Assembly (NCBI GenBank): GCA_950295325.1
Contig: OX485808.1
Location: 24,386,527-24,450,526, forward strand
Direction: 5' to 3'
DNA length: 64,000 nt
Source: Polytrichum commune
Taxonomy: Eukaryota; Streptophyta; Polytrichopsida; Polytrichales; Polytrichaceae
Shown: positions 37,512 through 51,146 of the stretch, piece by piece
How the letters are laid out: each line of letters opens with the position of its first letter
Numbering within the stretch: the stretch's first letter is position 1
Translations under genes and position numbers: made by a program
The notes under the pieces: model-generated
Database searches by the model: none
What the model saw: only the letters and a program-made list of their open reading frames with translations
What the model was told of the DNA's origin: nothing

Positions 37512-37570
37512 TAGTATGTCAACTATGGATTTCAATATAACTCATCACATGCCACTTATTGACATATTTG

Positions 37571-37910
37571 CTCGGGGGGGGGGGCAGTGTGTTAAAAAGT
37601 TAAGGATATAGGTGCAAACAACCACTATTTTATAGGGGGGTATTACTTTCAATTTTTTTTTTCACATGCTATCATTATGTAAAATTCTACTTTGGGTTAA
37701 TAGAAAAATGGCTTGCATTACTTATAATTCCAAATTACTTATTATTCCATACCCTATAGTACTTTAAAGATGTCCAATGCCATTTTTGATACCCTATATT
37801 ACTCTTAAGTCCATTTATAATTTTTAGCCCCCATGTTTCTAAAATACCCTATCATTTGTTCGCACGTATATTGCTACTCCAACCAATGACTACCCCCCCC
37901 CCCCCCCGAG
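37571..37910 (+). mobile_element. G-tract MITE, copy 3 (8-bp TSD CATATTTG)
   Basis: This 340-bp element begins CTCGGGGG and ends CCCCCGAG, flanked by CATATTTG at 37563-37570 and 37911-37918. It is closely similar to copy 1 along its length. The ends are perfect complements over CTCGGGGGGG, the cleanest of the three copies. Confidence 0.9.
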
Positions 37911-39242
37911 CATATTTGGTTCGCAATATACAATACATAACATTGCATTATCAAACTTTGATGTTTGCAACATAAAAATGAACCCAAGATGAATATAACA
38001 TGCTTAATCCCTTAAAGATATAGGTGTATTATGTACTACAAATTAATTATAAACTTCATATGAAGTCCAACATGAGATAAATACCAACTTATTATGCACA
38101 CCCCATATGCTCGGAGTACCATGAGGTGCGTATAACCTCTTCCTAAGTGGACATAATATAAAACTCCTCACCCATCCAAATTATGACACCAAATTTTATA
38201 GAAAATTGTTTAAGTCTACTTGTTATGTCTTGTAGACCTAAAACGTATAAGAAAACACATAAATTTTTGTGTCACACATAAATTATAGGACAGCACGTGG
38301 TGAAATTTGGGTGGAATTTTAACAATGATGCACAATCCATCACAACCATAACACACTCTTATCCCCTGACCCATTGAGAATTATAGAACACAAGCAAATT
38401 TGAGCATCAATCTTGTTATCCACAATGTGATTGACAACTTGAAAGAGGATAAAGGTCAGATTCCTTTATTTAACCATTCCGAACAACTCCGGGAGAATTA
38501 ACATCAATTGCACTTTTAATATAGTGGGTGATAAACGAAGCATGTGAGGTCATCAACAACACAATGGGAAGTTTCAAAAACTGCAATTGCAAAAAAACCA
38601 CAACATTTTTTTACGAATTAGTTGAGCACGTGAGACATGTGTATGGGGACGTGAATACTTGACTCTACGGGGCATAACTATCAGTTTCTTCTTGCATGGT
38701 GGTGTCTTTGAGACACCTCGGTGTGTTCTTCATTTCATTGTCAAATGCAACTTCATAGTTCCACAACTTGAAACATTCATTTTTCCAAAGTGGGGTATTA
38801 TTACTTCATATCATCTCATCCACCTCCAACTGCAATACATACAACTATCTATTCCAATTTATTTTTAGTCCAACTTTCATTTTTGTCAAATCGGTGATCC
38901 ACACCAACCACACCTTGCTTTCTAGCATGCTTTGATATTGGCACATGCACTCTACCATACTTTGGCATAGTGGTATTTTGTTCTCAGTTCAATTGATAAT
39001 TAAAACTTATTTCTAAACACACCACCTTATTTCAATTTTCGTCCAGAGTGAACCAAAGTGCCATTACAATCCCGATTCTTAACAAGACCAATCTCCATTG
39101 GACATGGTTAGAAACAAGTTTATGGGTGTTTCATTCACAATGATGGCATCAACTCTCCAAAGCCAAAAAGATGAAATGGATAAACAAATATCTCCACATA
39201 AACTCAGGCTCACCTCACCCAATTGTATTGAACGTTTTTTTA

Positions 39243-39680
39243 CTAGGAACGACAATCAAGATATATGATTTTTGAATAACCCAACTTTTGCACCGAATTT
39301 TTAGCTTCCTCCTGCAAGGCATCAACAACATGGTCAATCATTCTTAATGTTGGAAGTCCGGGATGGAATACTCTCACAACTACTTTTATTGTTGAGATCA
39401 CATTCTCTTCCATCAATACTCCTTCAACCCAACACAAAGATGAGTCTAACATTGGATTACAAATATTATCTCCAACTTGATGTCAACCGATGCCCACGAT
39501 TTTATGTAAATGGTCTTCCTCAACATGCAGTACCTTACAAGGAACAAGAGTAACCGTGGATGTATTTAATAGCACCTTGTTTGATTTTCCTTCACAACTA
39601 CCTTGTCTATTTGAAACTTGTCCACCTAAAAGACATTGTAGAACAAAATAACCATCAAAATAGATTACCATGCATGGCAA
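39243..39680 (-). pseudogene. Unrecognised decayed open frame
   Basis: One frame runs about 145 codons on the minus strand, interrupted only by a TGA between VGIG and HQVGDN (near 39481). It includes LVPCKVLHVEEDHLHKIVG and VVVRVFHPGLPTLRMIDHVV. The composition looks protein-like, but I cannot name a family. The TGA is one C-to-T step from CGA. No start or intron context supports a current gene. Confidence 0.3.
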
Positions 39681-40276
39681 TCAAATTCAGCAGAAACTTA
39701 GTCGACCTACTTCATGACCTGCATCTATGCAATCTAATGAATGACCGCTTCTATGTGATATAGAGTGATCAAGTTTGTATACATGGAGATCCTATATTTG
39801 TAGACATGTGACCGCTCTTCTATAAAATTTCAGGCGTCTTCAATCGAAGATCATTATGTGAAGGCTAGGGATAAGTTGACATGTATGCCTCAGTGCCGTC
39901 CAAATTTTACAGAAGTATGATATTAGCCCGTTCTCCGAATCACTTCTCTCCATAAGGTATGCAGCCTATAATGCTTCCAAAGCACTTTGGAGAACAAAGA
40001 TGATGCCAAGACTTGCTTACCAATTGCTCTCCAGATCTGCGAAGAAACCGAGCAACCCAAAACTTACCTTTGTCGTTGCTCGAGGCTACACAATCTCCTA
40101 ATGTGAAACTTAATCAAGAGTTGTGAACCACCGTCTACACCAACAGTCAAATTTGCTTCTTGCTCATAGCTAGAGGAGAAAAAAAGGACGAGCCACAAGC
40201 AAGCAGAACAAGCCATGGCTATGGAGGAGAAGAAGGGTATGGATGGCTATGGCTGGGGACTTGTACTTACAGAACT

Positions 40277-43010
40277 TGCATGGAGATTTAATTGCAACTT
40301 GCCAAGTCCAAGTATCTATATCACGAGTAATTGGAGATAATGTATCTCACTCCCCCATTTTCATCATGGAGGAGGAAGAACCCGTGCAATGATAGCAGAC
40401 CGCCTCAAGCTACTCCACACCTACTATAATCGCGGTAAGTAAATGGCATGCGACCACATCATTATCACTCGTCTAAATTTCGTTTATGGTTGACATAGTG
40501 CAACCCGGGCACCGTGATTGAGTAATGTTCACGGACATCATCGTCTAATGCTAGCATCGATGCATCTCCTACCCCTGCAAACGAGCCTCCATTGCGACCC
40601 TCACCAACGAAAAAGCAATCAATGCATCTTAATACAAGGGAGACAGTACCTAGATGGAGCAAATGGCAAACTCTACACCAATCGTCGACTTGGAGTCCAT
40701 GCCAAACTCGTTGCGCGTGATTCTAGATAGAATTCAATCGACCTTCCCAACTCCACAGGCTCCCATCAACACTCCCCTGAGCAAATCTTCGTGCTCATCA
40801 CTCGCTTGTGCGCCAATCTCTCTACGCACTCATCTTGCTTGCAAAAGATTGCTCCCCACTTTCAAAATCCCACTACAAACCACCCACCCATCCTCACACC
40901 TTCACCAAAACGCACAACCCACCCTCCCATGCAAGAAAGAACTCGGCACCTATAACAGATCCACAAATGGTGGTGCATCTGTTAGAGGCCCAATTACGTC
41001 CAACTTGCCGAGTGCGTGGGCTCCAGTATTTTGGGAATCCCGGCCTCGGCTTTCTCGAGGATTCCGCCCGACTGAGCTTTCACTTAAACTTACAAGCCGA
41101 CAGAAGCGTCGGATTGAGTCTCCCATAACTTTTCGCAACATGTTCTGTTTTTCCCACACTTCAAGCCACTGTTACATCACCACACAGAATAGATTATTAC
41201 ACCGTTTAGGGTATTACACCGTCACATACCCTATTTGCAAAGGGCTTAAACTAGATGCTTGGAGACCGCCTAGAGGTCTCAAAGCGTCACGTCCACTAAT
41301 TGACAATATGATTCCATTCGTTAACATAAGTAACTTCTTTAAGTGAAAAAATAATCTACATTATGACATCTTATAGGGTGGTGGCTATGGCCCAATTACC
41401 TCCAACTTGCCGAGTGTGCGGGCCCCAATATTCGAATGCCCTAATGGTGGCCGGTGGAATTGTGGGCGGCGGTCCCTCCCAGGCTTAAGTTCTTCAAGGG
41501 ATTTGGCCCAACACAACTTTCAACTTCGGCAAAATAATATTTTACATTTTACACAATTCAAGCTTCCATGATTGTTGCATCACAATCTATGGCGCTTGAA
41601 TAGTCTATGAGTTTGGGATGGAACTTAAGTCATGTTGGAAGAGGTTGGAATAATCCATGCGGACTTGGCATACTACCCCACATGAGTTGCCTAGGGCTCG
41701 GTGACTAATTGCAATTTGCCAAGTCCAAGTTCAAGGCGACCTGCACATCGATACACTCTAAATTCCGTAATATCAACTTCCTTAATGTCACACCTTCACT
41801 TATATCCCGAAACCCTAGGGAACGGATGTTCTCAATAGAAATTTCACTCCTTGTTATCACGTGTTTCCACTCCCATATATATCACGAGTTTTGACAATAA
41901 AAGAAACACCCAAGGAATTCAAACCACACGCTCGCACGCAAGATACTTTTGAGCGTACTAATGACAAATGTCATGTGTTTACATTTTAGTATACAAGAGG
42001 AAAATATTCTTGAGCATACTAATGGCAAGTGTCATTTGTGTACACTTTAGTCAAGATGTAGACCATTGAGTTTAGGCATCCACCTCATAATACTATTGAA
42101 CATGCTTATGCTAAGATATTAGTAAGCACACTTGAACGCCAAGTGTCATAAGACGACAATAATGGTGACATTGTTAATCATCAATGTAACCTAGCATATG
42201 CTTCAAAATAGGGCAAGTGACACTATAACACATGTGACACTAAACACCCTAAATTGTGTGGAGCTCTAACGTGGGTTGAAACATAACTTCGTCGACATCA
42301 ATTCTCAGTGCAAGAGTTTGTGTGGGTTCAACACTACTATGTACAATGAGGTTGCCCTGCACTAACTTATCGATATTCCACATTACTTTAGGCATTCACT
42401 ATCATAGTTACAAAAATACATAAATTGTTTTCTTTTAAACCGTGGTTGCAACATGGATGAATAAACAAAGCTTACAGTAGGTTTTTGTGATCTGATTTTG
42501 ACCCAGTGTATGCACTTATTATAAGGGGATTGTTTAAGTTGCCAAGTCCAAGTGGGACACGGAATGTTGGGCATTGGTCCCTCCCGGCCTCGACTTTCTC
42601 GAGGATTCCGCCCGACTGAACTTTAACTTACATGCCAACAGAAGCTTCGACTGATTTGAGTCTCCCATAACTTTCGCAACATGTTCTGTTTTCAAGCCAT
42701 TGTCCATCACCACACAGAATAGATTTTTTACATCGTTTATGGTATTTAAATGTCACATACACTATCTGCAAAGGATCTTAACTAGATGCCTAGAGGCCGC
42801 TTAGAGGTTTCAAAGTGTCACGTCTACTAATTGTCAATATGATTCCATTCGTCAACATAAGTAATTTCTTTAAGTGAAGAAGGAATGTATATTATCACAT
42901 TTAGAGCAACACATTGGGATAAGTTAGATGATAGTCTTGCGTTTTAGTATGCACGGGGAAGATGTTTTTGAACGTACTAATGGCAAGTGTCATGTCTTTA
43001 CATTTTTGTA
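40277..43010. repeat. Segmental duplication block shared with 11501-14260
   Basis: Homology with copy A resumes at TTGCATGGAGATT. It contains the copy-B Rab fragment and both members of the 290-bp direct repeat (about 41040-41345 and 42590-42865). A 230-codon plus-strand frame at 40654-41346 is broken in copy A and crosses unrelated repeats, so I do not call it a gene. Confidence 0.85.
40650..40814 (-). pseudogene. Rab11/RabA small GTPase fragment, copy B
   Basis: This copy is better preserved than A. It reads AQASDEHEDLLRGVLMG, the P-loop-like GACGVGKV, a TGA, ILSRITRNEFGMDS, then KSTIGVEFAI and a stop TAG in place of the usual glutamine after SI. The core NEFGMDSKSTIGVEFA closely matches Rab11/RabA switch I sequence. 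The magnesium-binding serine of the P-loop is lost and the remaining GTP-binding motifs (WDTAGQE, NKxD) are not found nearby. Confidence 0.75.
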
Positions 43011-46000
43011 GAAGTAAGGCAAAAAGGGTAATAAGAGTAAACTAAGAGTAAAAAAGAGAGATAAGATTAAAAAGGGTAAACTAAAAGACACTAAGAATAA
43101 ACAAAAAGGTAATCTATTTCTACTCCCTTTTACTTTCCTCCAAATCAAAGAATCGTAATGCAACACAAAATAAGCTCACATGTAAATAATGTATGCATTT
43201 ACACTACGACAGCGCCTCACAACATTATTGAACGTACTCATGCCAAGACATTAGTAAACCCACTTGTATGCCAAGTGTCATGAGGTAACACTTATGGTGA
43301 AGTTGTTAATCATCGGTGTAACCTAGCATATGCCACAAAAATAGGATAAGTGATACTATTACAAATGTCACACTAAATACCATAAATGATATCATATGGG
43401 TGGAAAAGTAGTGTGGAAGTCATTCATGTCGACCACACTAATAGTCTAGTCAATGTAGAGATAATGAGAGCTGCAGACCATGGGTCTTCTTCTATGTCTT
43501 CTTGGAGACTTCCTACCAACTTCTCAAAACAATGAAGTAAACACACTGAATATGATATTTAGTGTCACCAATTCTAATTGTCTTGCTCAATACCAATTAT
43601 AAACTGCGGTACAGTGTCACCGAGACCATATGTTAACCCAACATTATTTGTCAATCCTTGTAATTTTTTTGGGGGATTATAGATTTATAGTGTTGCAATT
43701 ACTGTCACTTACCAAGTGGATTTTCATCCATGACAATATTTCATCACGCGTTGCTAACAAGAGAAGGTAGGGTTTTGGCCAATGGATGAATTCATCCATC
43801 ATCCATGACAATATTTGTTCACTTATTCATAGGAAGTGTCATCCAAAAAGTTACCATGATGATATTAAATACCATATCACCCTCAATATCATATTAAGTG
43901 TGCTAGCATGCGAATCCTATCGTCCCACATCAATGGAAGAACAATGCAAATCCACCTCCACCTCTTTGATAGATTCCCTTTCTTTGCCCTTTATGCACAA
44001 TGTCCTTGGCTTAACAACTTGACCAATCTCAAACCTCGCAATTCATTGAACAATTTTGGATGCAAAGATATATTGTCATCCACATGGGGCTCCATCACTC
44101 CAATGATTGTAGCCAATACAATTAGCTTGAAAATGTGAAAAACAAACTACTACTATTGTCCACCTCATCGAGTTCACATATAATATTCTACATTGATTTC
44201 CTTCCCCTTTCAAGACATTAGTTGTTGTGCTTGTGAAGATCGAGTTTGTCCAACATCCCCTTGCAAATGCATCCTTTTTATCCAATCTTGTTGTTTTCAC
44301 AAATTTTTGTGCACCTCATCTGGGTTTATCTCAACATTGAACAACTTCACACATGTTAGAGCCACATCCTTCAACTTGCAACATCAGCTTATGACCAAAA
44401 ATGCCAAAGAAGACAATGCGTTCAAGTCAAGAGCTCCGTTAACTCAAGTACCCTAAACTTCTTTGGTTGAATCGATCAACTTAAGGTGGAAATCCTAGAA
44501 AATAGAAGTCTACTTATTGCATGTTCCATTATGTTCACCACATTGGAGTTTGGCGTCGCGAAAAATGGGCTTGATTTGTTGAAAAATAATGAATGCAAGT
44601 TCAAACACATCCACCTTGTTTGCATATGTTGTGTGCGTGCAATGATGTTGAATTAAATAAACAATATAGTGTTATTTCTCTTTGACCTAAAATTAAGTTC
44701 CTTATCCATCAACAAAAGGTCCAGCGTTGGATAGGTGATAGAGTTCTCCAACGATGTGCAAAATCTCTATACAATGGAAGTTGCTAGTTAATGATCACAA
44801 TGTCCTACCAATGGCCTACTCAATGGCCATAATCTAATATATACTCCCGGATTGCATGCCGATTTTGGGCTAGTGTTGTTAAAGCTTATTAAGTTATACA
44901 TAGAGAAGGGGAGTGTAACCAATGCATAGGACTGACACTCCCCAAAAATTAAAAAACTAGTAAGGACCACCGTATAAAGTATAGGCACCCATGACCGATC
45001 ACTTAAGAATTCATGCGTTAGATCTGGAGTAGCATTAGGCCATGTAAACATCACCTGTGTAGGAAGATAGAACCCGAGATAGAAATAAGGAGGATGGCAA
45101 AATTTGCACTTAGTTTATTCCTTGAATTGAAATTATTTAAAAATTTTGAAGCCAAAAGTCGGTCCAAACATATTGCCAATGTCTAGAGTCTACCTAACCA
45201 CTCATTTCAATCACTCAATCATCCTCACTTATTATCAAAACCAAGGACATGTGTCATGACATTGTTGGTTCCTCCCTAATCGACATTGAGTCTCAACTTC
45301 ATTGGAATTGGGTCCTAGCCTTATTGAAATTATGAGACCCTATAGGTTCCCAATGGGATCTTGATCGGGAATAGGTGCTTCAACTAGCGTAGAGCTTGAA
45401 GGCCCTTGGCCTGTGATATATACCATTCTTTTCTACTTCTAAAAAACATGAATACAAAATGGCTAAATGTCCCTTTCACATTCTCAAGGCTTGCTAAAAG
45501 AAAAAAGAAAAAGAAGTCATTTCTAGCATTTTCAACATTCCTAGCATCAAAGTAACTTGGGGTCTTCATATCTAAATCCAATATCAAATTTGATATAATG
45601 CAAGACAAATTGAAACTCAAGTCAATTTATTGATTGCAATCTTCAATTTGAACCACAAGCCTGTTAGAATATTCAAACAAATTGTCACTATGCTTCTCCT
45701 CGTATAATCTATCATAATCTAGCATAGAGCTGCTCATATTTCCACATAATCCAATGAATATAGTTCGTTGAAAAAATCACATTTTTTTTAAAAAAATGTC
45801 TTATTGAAATGTGACATTGGTCCCGAGGCCAAAAATTGACCCCCCATATTGGGTGCACCCAATTCAACGAGCTCGGGCCGTGTCATACCATGCATTTTTT
45901 TATTAAAAATTTTATACCACCAAATCGCCCCGGCCTCTAGATGCAAAGACGTTGGGACCGATTTCAACCTTTTGACCAATCACAAGTGAAGATTTCAAGC

Positions 46001-46034
46001 CTCTTACACAACAAATTGGCCCGGCCTCTAGGTG
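43011..46034. other. Copy-B-specific interval with dispersed repeats
   Basis: It begins with a purine-rich AAAGGGTAA/AAGAGTAAAC region (43015-43125). It also includes a repeat shared with 20625-20720 (43280-43385), one shared with 28750-28930 (43720-43910), and a third decayed receptor 3' fragment (43960-44440). The rest, 44441-46034, has only short unrecognised frames such as minus 44788-45054 and 45384-45620. Confidence 0.5.
43960..44440 (-). pseudogene. Third receptor 3'-end fragment
   Basis: On the minus strand, words corresponding to the terminal LRR remnant of A and B are visible: NALSSLAFLVIS, CKLKDVALTCVKLF, WTNSIFTSTTTNVLKGE and VVCFSHFQAN. It is more diverged than A and B are from each other, so it derives from an older duplication of the receptor. 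No LRR array, NB-ARC or kinase sequence accompanies it. Confidence 0.6.
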
Positions 46035-46170
46035 TAAAGCAACCTTTACTCTGTCCTTGTGGAAGGTATAAATTGGTTGGCAAGCGTCCTCTCCCCTATA
46101 CAACTAGTTTTAATGGGTACGTAAAGTTTGGGTTTGTATATATGGTCTCAACATGTTATCAGAGTATATT
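46035..46170 (+). mobile_element. Copia-like LTR end with primer-binding site, remnant (copy B)
   Basis: This is the counterpart of 20770-20905: TATAAATTGGTTGGCAAGCG leads to CAACATGTTATCAGAGTATA. No internal retrotransposon domains follow. The remnant was present before the A/B duplication. Confidence 0.35.
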
Positions 46171-49100
46171 TACTAGAATAGAAACTTAATTAAGTTTAGT
46201 GTTCATCAACATCCACAAAAGCTTGCATAGAGAGCATATTCACTTAGCGAAAGTCACGTGTCAGAACGCTTACCAAGATGCACTACGAGCATCTGAAACT
46301 TGGGCAACACATCATGTGTCAGTGAAAAGTATGCAAATCTATCACATGCCAATAGCACCATGGTTGACAAACTAATTATTCCATGTAGTGCGTGTTAGTC
46401 TTCGGAGTTACGTAATGGTGTAACTCATTAATGAGAGTGCAATGTTTTACCAGGCACAGTCATTTATGTTCATAATGTCCGAACAACATATTGAACTTTC
46501 ATTAGTAAAAAAGTGAACAACCTATTGAACTTTTCTCACCGCATGGTGATAGTAGGATGGGCGGAAAATGGTTTTAAATAATCAAGCTTAATGTTTTCGG
46601 ACCTAATGAGTCAGATTTCCTAAATGGTCGGCAAAATAATCATAAGAATGTGTAATGTTAGGAAATATGGTGTATTTTGGAATGAGGCCAATGTCAAATA
46701 CTCACATGCAATGACTACGCTATTATACCTATCACGCACATTCACTTTGACAATCACACAAAGTGAAGTTGACATTCATGCGTGACAAATTGAACATCTC
46801 AAAATCAAGAGTTTTAAAAGCTTGAGAGAAGCCAAGTTTGCTAAAAAAAAAGTGAGGAGAAAGTCTAGATAAGATATGTCATGTGCCTCAATACATACAT
46901 ATTTGCCTCTATTTTTCATAAACGTTTTTACAGACCGCCTGAACCTATTTTCTTGAATTAAATTAGTTATCACTCAATTTTTGCCCATCATGCTATCACC
47001 TTACGATAGTGAAAATTGAGCTCCTGAGTAAGACTTTATAGCATTGCGTAACTCCGAATTATAGTATCATGCGCTAATTGGGATAATCAATGTAGTTCTA
47101 AACACCACGTCTGCTGAATTACAATGTCTGGAACAAGGCTCGGGGAGAACCGGCGGTTAGTTACAAATGATGAACTCGTTGAGGTTGAGAAATAACCCGT
47201 TGAAGTTGGAGACTTCACGAGAAATACCGATCATTTTAGAGGAATCTATAAAAGAATATACCTCCTCAAATGAATGAAAGCAAAACCGGAAGATGTCAAC
47301 ATGTAACCGGCTGGATTTAGAATCACTCGGATCTTGACCGACTATGCCCAAAAACGCAAATGAAACCATGACATACAAGTTCCATGTGTTCTTATTGTAT
47401 TTTTAGGAAGATCAATGATGAGAATAAGGGGGAACGACCCAAGGGAAAGAAGCATGCATATTTCCCTCTCACAATTCATCAATTAGAAGATCCGGATTTC
47501 ACATGATGGTAATTTCACACTAGATTTCATCCTACATTTTTTTTTTGCACAAGCAGAATGCATTTTAGCGTTCAAGTCCTACCCCCCCCCCCCCCCCCCC
47601 ATTTGACAACATCAATCATATGTTACTTGTTTTGTAGGGAGATCGTGACTCAACAACCTCAACTATACGAGTATGATTGCTTCGTTTATCAAAGATATTA
47701 TAAAGTATGAACTAGGGACCTTATTTGGGAGTTGGCATAAAATAGAAAGTACCTTACATATTGAATTGAAGACCACGTATGTATTGTTGGCTTAACTCCA
47801 ATCTTGGAATGGAAAATCGTTGTTTGGTAGCTTAGGACTACTTAAGAGTATGGCCAAAGGCCATGACCATGAAATTGTATGGATTCTTGACGGTGAGGCC
47901 TAACCTTGTTGTCTTTGGCCCAGGTAACAAATGGGCTAGAATGTCCCAAAATTTGTTTGGCTAATCCACAAGATCACAATACCCTATTGATGGGAAGAAG
48001 ACCGCTTTTTATTCAAAATTTATTCCAAATATGTTTTTTTGAGGCTTAATGTGCAATGAGGAAATACTCATTGACAAAAACATCTATGTTGCAACTACCA
48101 TTTATAATTAAAATATTTTATTTTATAGGTTTTTAAATTCAAACTATATTGGTCAAGCCATCTATATAAAAAATAAATAAATATATATATATATTTCATC
48201 ACATTTATATAGATGCTTAATTGTTTAGCAGATTAATTATTACAAAAAAATTAAGAATTAAAATCAAATGTCGCTAATGAATAACATTCAACTATTCTAC
48301 GTCGAAGAAATGAAACCAACATCCAACTCCAAAAATAATTTTCAAGCTTAGAATCTCTTAACAATGATTACATTGTTTTTAGAACTTAGTCACAAAAACA
48401 TTTTATTTATCATAGGATAAATCCATATTATTAGAGGAATTCTATGTTCATATGTAAACACATGAATCCTCACTTTGATCAAAAAAAGAAATTAAAAAAA
48501 GAAGAATCTTCTAGCTCTATAAATAATGACAAAAGTAGTTGTGGCCTCAATTTGGATATACTAACCCTCTCGTGCTAATCACATGTTTCATATCCTAGGC
48601 AAAGTGGGCTAGTAAAACAAAACAAATTCGAAAAACTAAAGTTTCCTTCTATTATCATTTGTAGTCCATGTGAAACAAAACACTACATTGGGAATTGTGT
48701 CATCTATTTAGCAATTGTAGGTTATAGAGATTGTTACTTCTAGTTCCAAATTGAGGTTGAGATGCAAGAGTCATCAAAGTTCAAGTTGAAGATCATTCTC
48801 CTTAAAAGATCATACATGTCTTCCAAATGTCTTAACTTTTTGACCCTATAATGGTGCCTCTATTTTAAGCACACATTATTATTTTTGATGAAGTAATGTC
48901 CCTTGCAAGAATCAACCACCTATAATAAGATAAACATACCTTATTGGATAAGTAAGTTTACGTAGTCACTTATTTCAAGGTCTTACAGGGTGTGTAGTAA
49001 TCATCAAGGGAACGTTGATGGTGAGTTAAGTCAAGGGATTCCAAATTGCTCGATTTGGGACCAAAGTGAGCCACCTCCCACAAAGGTCTTGCCTTCCCAC

Positions 49101-50605
49101 TGTGCACAACCAAATTCTCTTAGCAGAGATTTCTCAACATCTCATTGCCGTCGTTGCTGATTCTAGGGGCCATATTAAGCTTGCATGCAAGTGAGATGAC
49201 GATTGCCATCGTATTCCACTTCTCCACAATCATAGCCATATTGTATACAGAGGTAGGCCACAACGCTAGGCTTAAGCATTACATAACCAATTGTCGAACT
49301 CTCAAGTTCATATCCTCGAACACCCATCCTTTGGTTGCGGTAGCATCACCATCTTTCAATTGAAAGTGCGATTATGGGTATTGGCTACCGTGATTTAGAG
49401 ACGTGGCGACAAAATCTTGACTCTCAATGAATTCACAATGAGGTGGATTCGGGGGATGGGGTTGAAGGTTTGGAGTTTGCTTGGAGGCACATATGCCAAA
49501 CTACTACTATAAACTGGTGGTGGAGTGTACACAAGCTTGTAAGGCTTGAAGGGTCGCAACTTCCAAGCCAATTCGTTACAAAGGCCAATTTCCCCACACA
49601 CGTATGTATCTTACTTCATAAATAACTCCCCAATTGTATATTTTTGTACTCTTTGACATCAACATATGGCCTCATGTGATTGCAAAATTACTCTATTTTG
49701 AGTTTAAGTTTCTATCAAATGTCTACCAGTTTAGTGTGGCCCACAATATTCATTGACCACAAAATATGTTCTGCAACCATTGGGTAGAAACTTGTTGAAA
49801 GGGTGTTATCACTTGGTGCTACATTGCAAGTTGTGTGAAGCCCACTCTACTTAGAATGGCACATCAGTTTTCATATATCACACTAATTCATATGTTTGGG
49901 ACGTAGCCGCAAACTTATATGTGAACATGAGGCGGGTTTATTGAGCAGGGTATGATACAATTGCTATTGGTTATTGTTAGAGGTGATCCCTAAGAGTAAT
50001 TGCATATATCATCTTTGTTGACAGAGGCATGAGACCTCGGGTTTCATGTTTGACATTGTAGGTTGCACGTCCCATTATCATTGTCACACAAGTGGATATC
50101 TTGAGATTTATGCATCAAATTTTCCTTAAAATAACATGCCCCCCCCAAAAACCATTTTAAGGGAGGAAAGTTCAAATAATAGGAATGTGTTGGCCCCTGG
50201 GGGATGCACCCATTGTCAAGTTGAACACCACATGCGATAAATATATACGTTGTACATAAAGCATCACCAAAATGGGTCAACATTTTATCATTTGTTTTTC
50301 ATGAGTAGATGATATACACGGTATCTATTGCATAGTAAAAAATGGTAACCATATTTGACAAAAAAATTTTCCGTTTGTAACTAGAATCACGCATAATTGA
50401 ACTATAACAATTACTAAAAAAATGAAGATGACAAAATATTCCAAAAATATTTACAAAAGATATTATCAATGGTTGTGTATATGTAGGGAAAAATCATAAT
50501 TCTTGAAATTATCTATGGCACATAATGTATGGTACCAAACTTTTATCACACATGGTTATGAAACGTAAGGGGATGTGATCGCCACGAGTGTTAGCCTAAA
50601 AACTG
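46171..50605. repeat. Segmental duplication block left of the transposon
   Basis: The block matches 20906-25356 in copy A. A C19 run at 47582-47600 corresponds to C15 in copy A, showing tract-length change since duplication. A short AT microsatellite lies near 48182-48194. No gene was recognised. Confidence 0.85.
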
Positions 50606-50609
50606 ATTA

Positions 50610-50633
50610 AACACCGGTTTCGTTAAAAGTGCA
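50610..50633 (+). repeat. Left terminal inverted repeat of the transposon
   Basis: This 24-bp sequence starts AACACCGGTTTCG and ends AAGTGCA, and is perfectly complementary to 59741-59764. Just inside is CATAAGCATGTGCA, giving a small GTGCA-based subterminal inverted repeat. Confidence 0.95.
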
Positions 50634-51146
50634 CATAAGCATGTGCATTTTTTTGGGGGATTATTTTTTAATATTTTATTCTCAACTTTTGGAATGATTG
50701 CATAATAAATTCGTATTTTAACACAAATACTTTCAAATATTATTAGTTTCAAATATTTCCAAGATAAGGCTAATACACTATATGACCATTATATATATAT
50801 ATAGTGTTTAACTTTTTTAGTAAAAAAATTTACGTTATGAAATAAATCACGGGAATAAAACACATTTGTTTGTGTATAGCTTAAAATACATTATTTATGA
50901 ACCTAATGAAAAGTGCGACACATACACCTCACCCTTGGACCAAACACATGAAAATAAATTGAAACTAAGTGACACAACACTTGCTTCATCATAGAAGTAA
51001 TAATATTGAAATTGATGGTTCCAAAGAAAATAACGACATACTTGTGTCATTTTATATTGAAATATCAATATATAATATAACAAATATTTTTCTTTCCAAA
51101 CTATATATATCTATATAATAAAATACGAATATGAACTAAAATAGTT

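Larger units (their letters stand above)
37512..40276. other. Copy-B-specific 2.76-kb segment
   Basis: Copy A joins directly from AAACTAGTA to GAAGTTGCATGGAGA, so this segment was either inserted in B or deleted in A. The junction shares only a short word (CTAGTA). The segment contains the third G-tract MITE and a decayed minus-strand frame (39243-39680). I see no terminal inverted repeats enclosing the entire segment, which favours deletion in A. Confidence 0.6.

Noticed and set aside
40654-41346. 230-codon plus-strand frame
   Set aside because: It is broken in copy A, overlaps the antisense Rab fragment and unrelated repeats, and has no domain.
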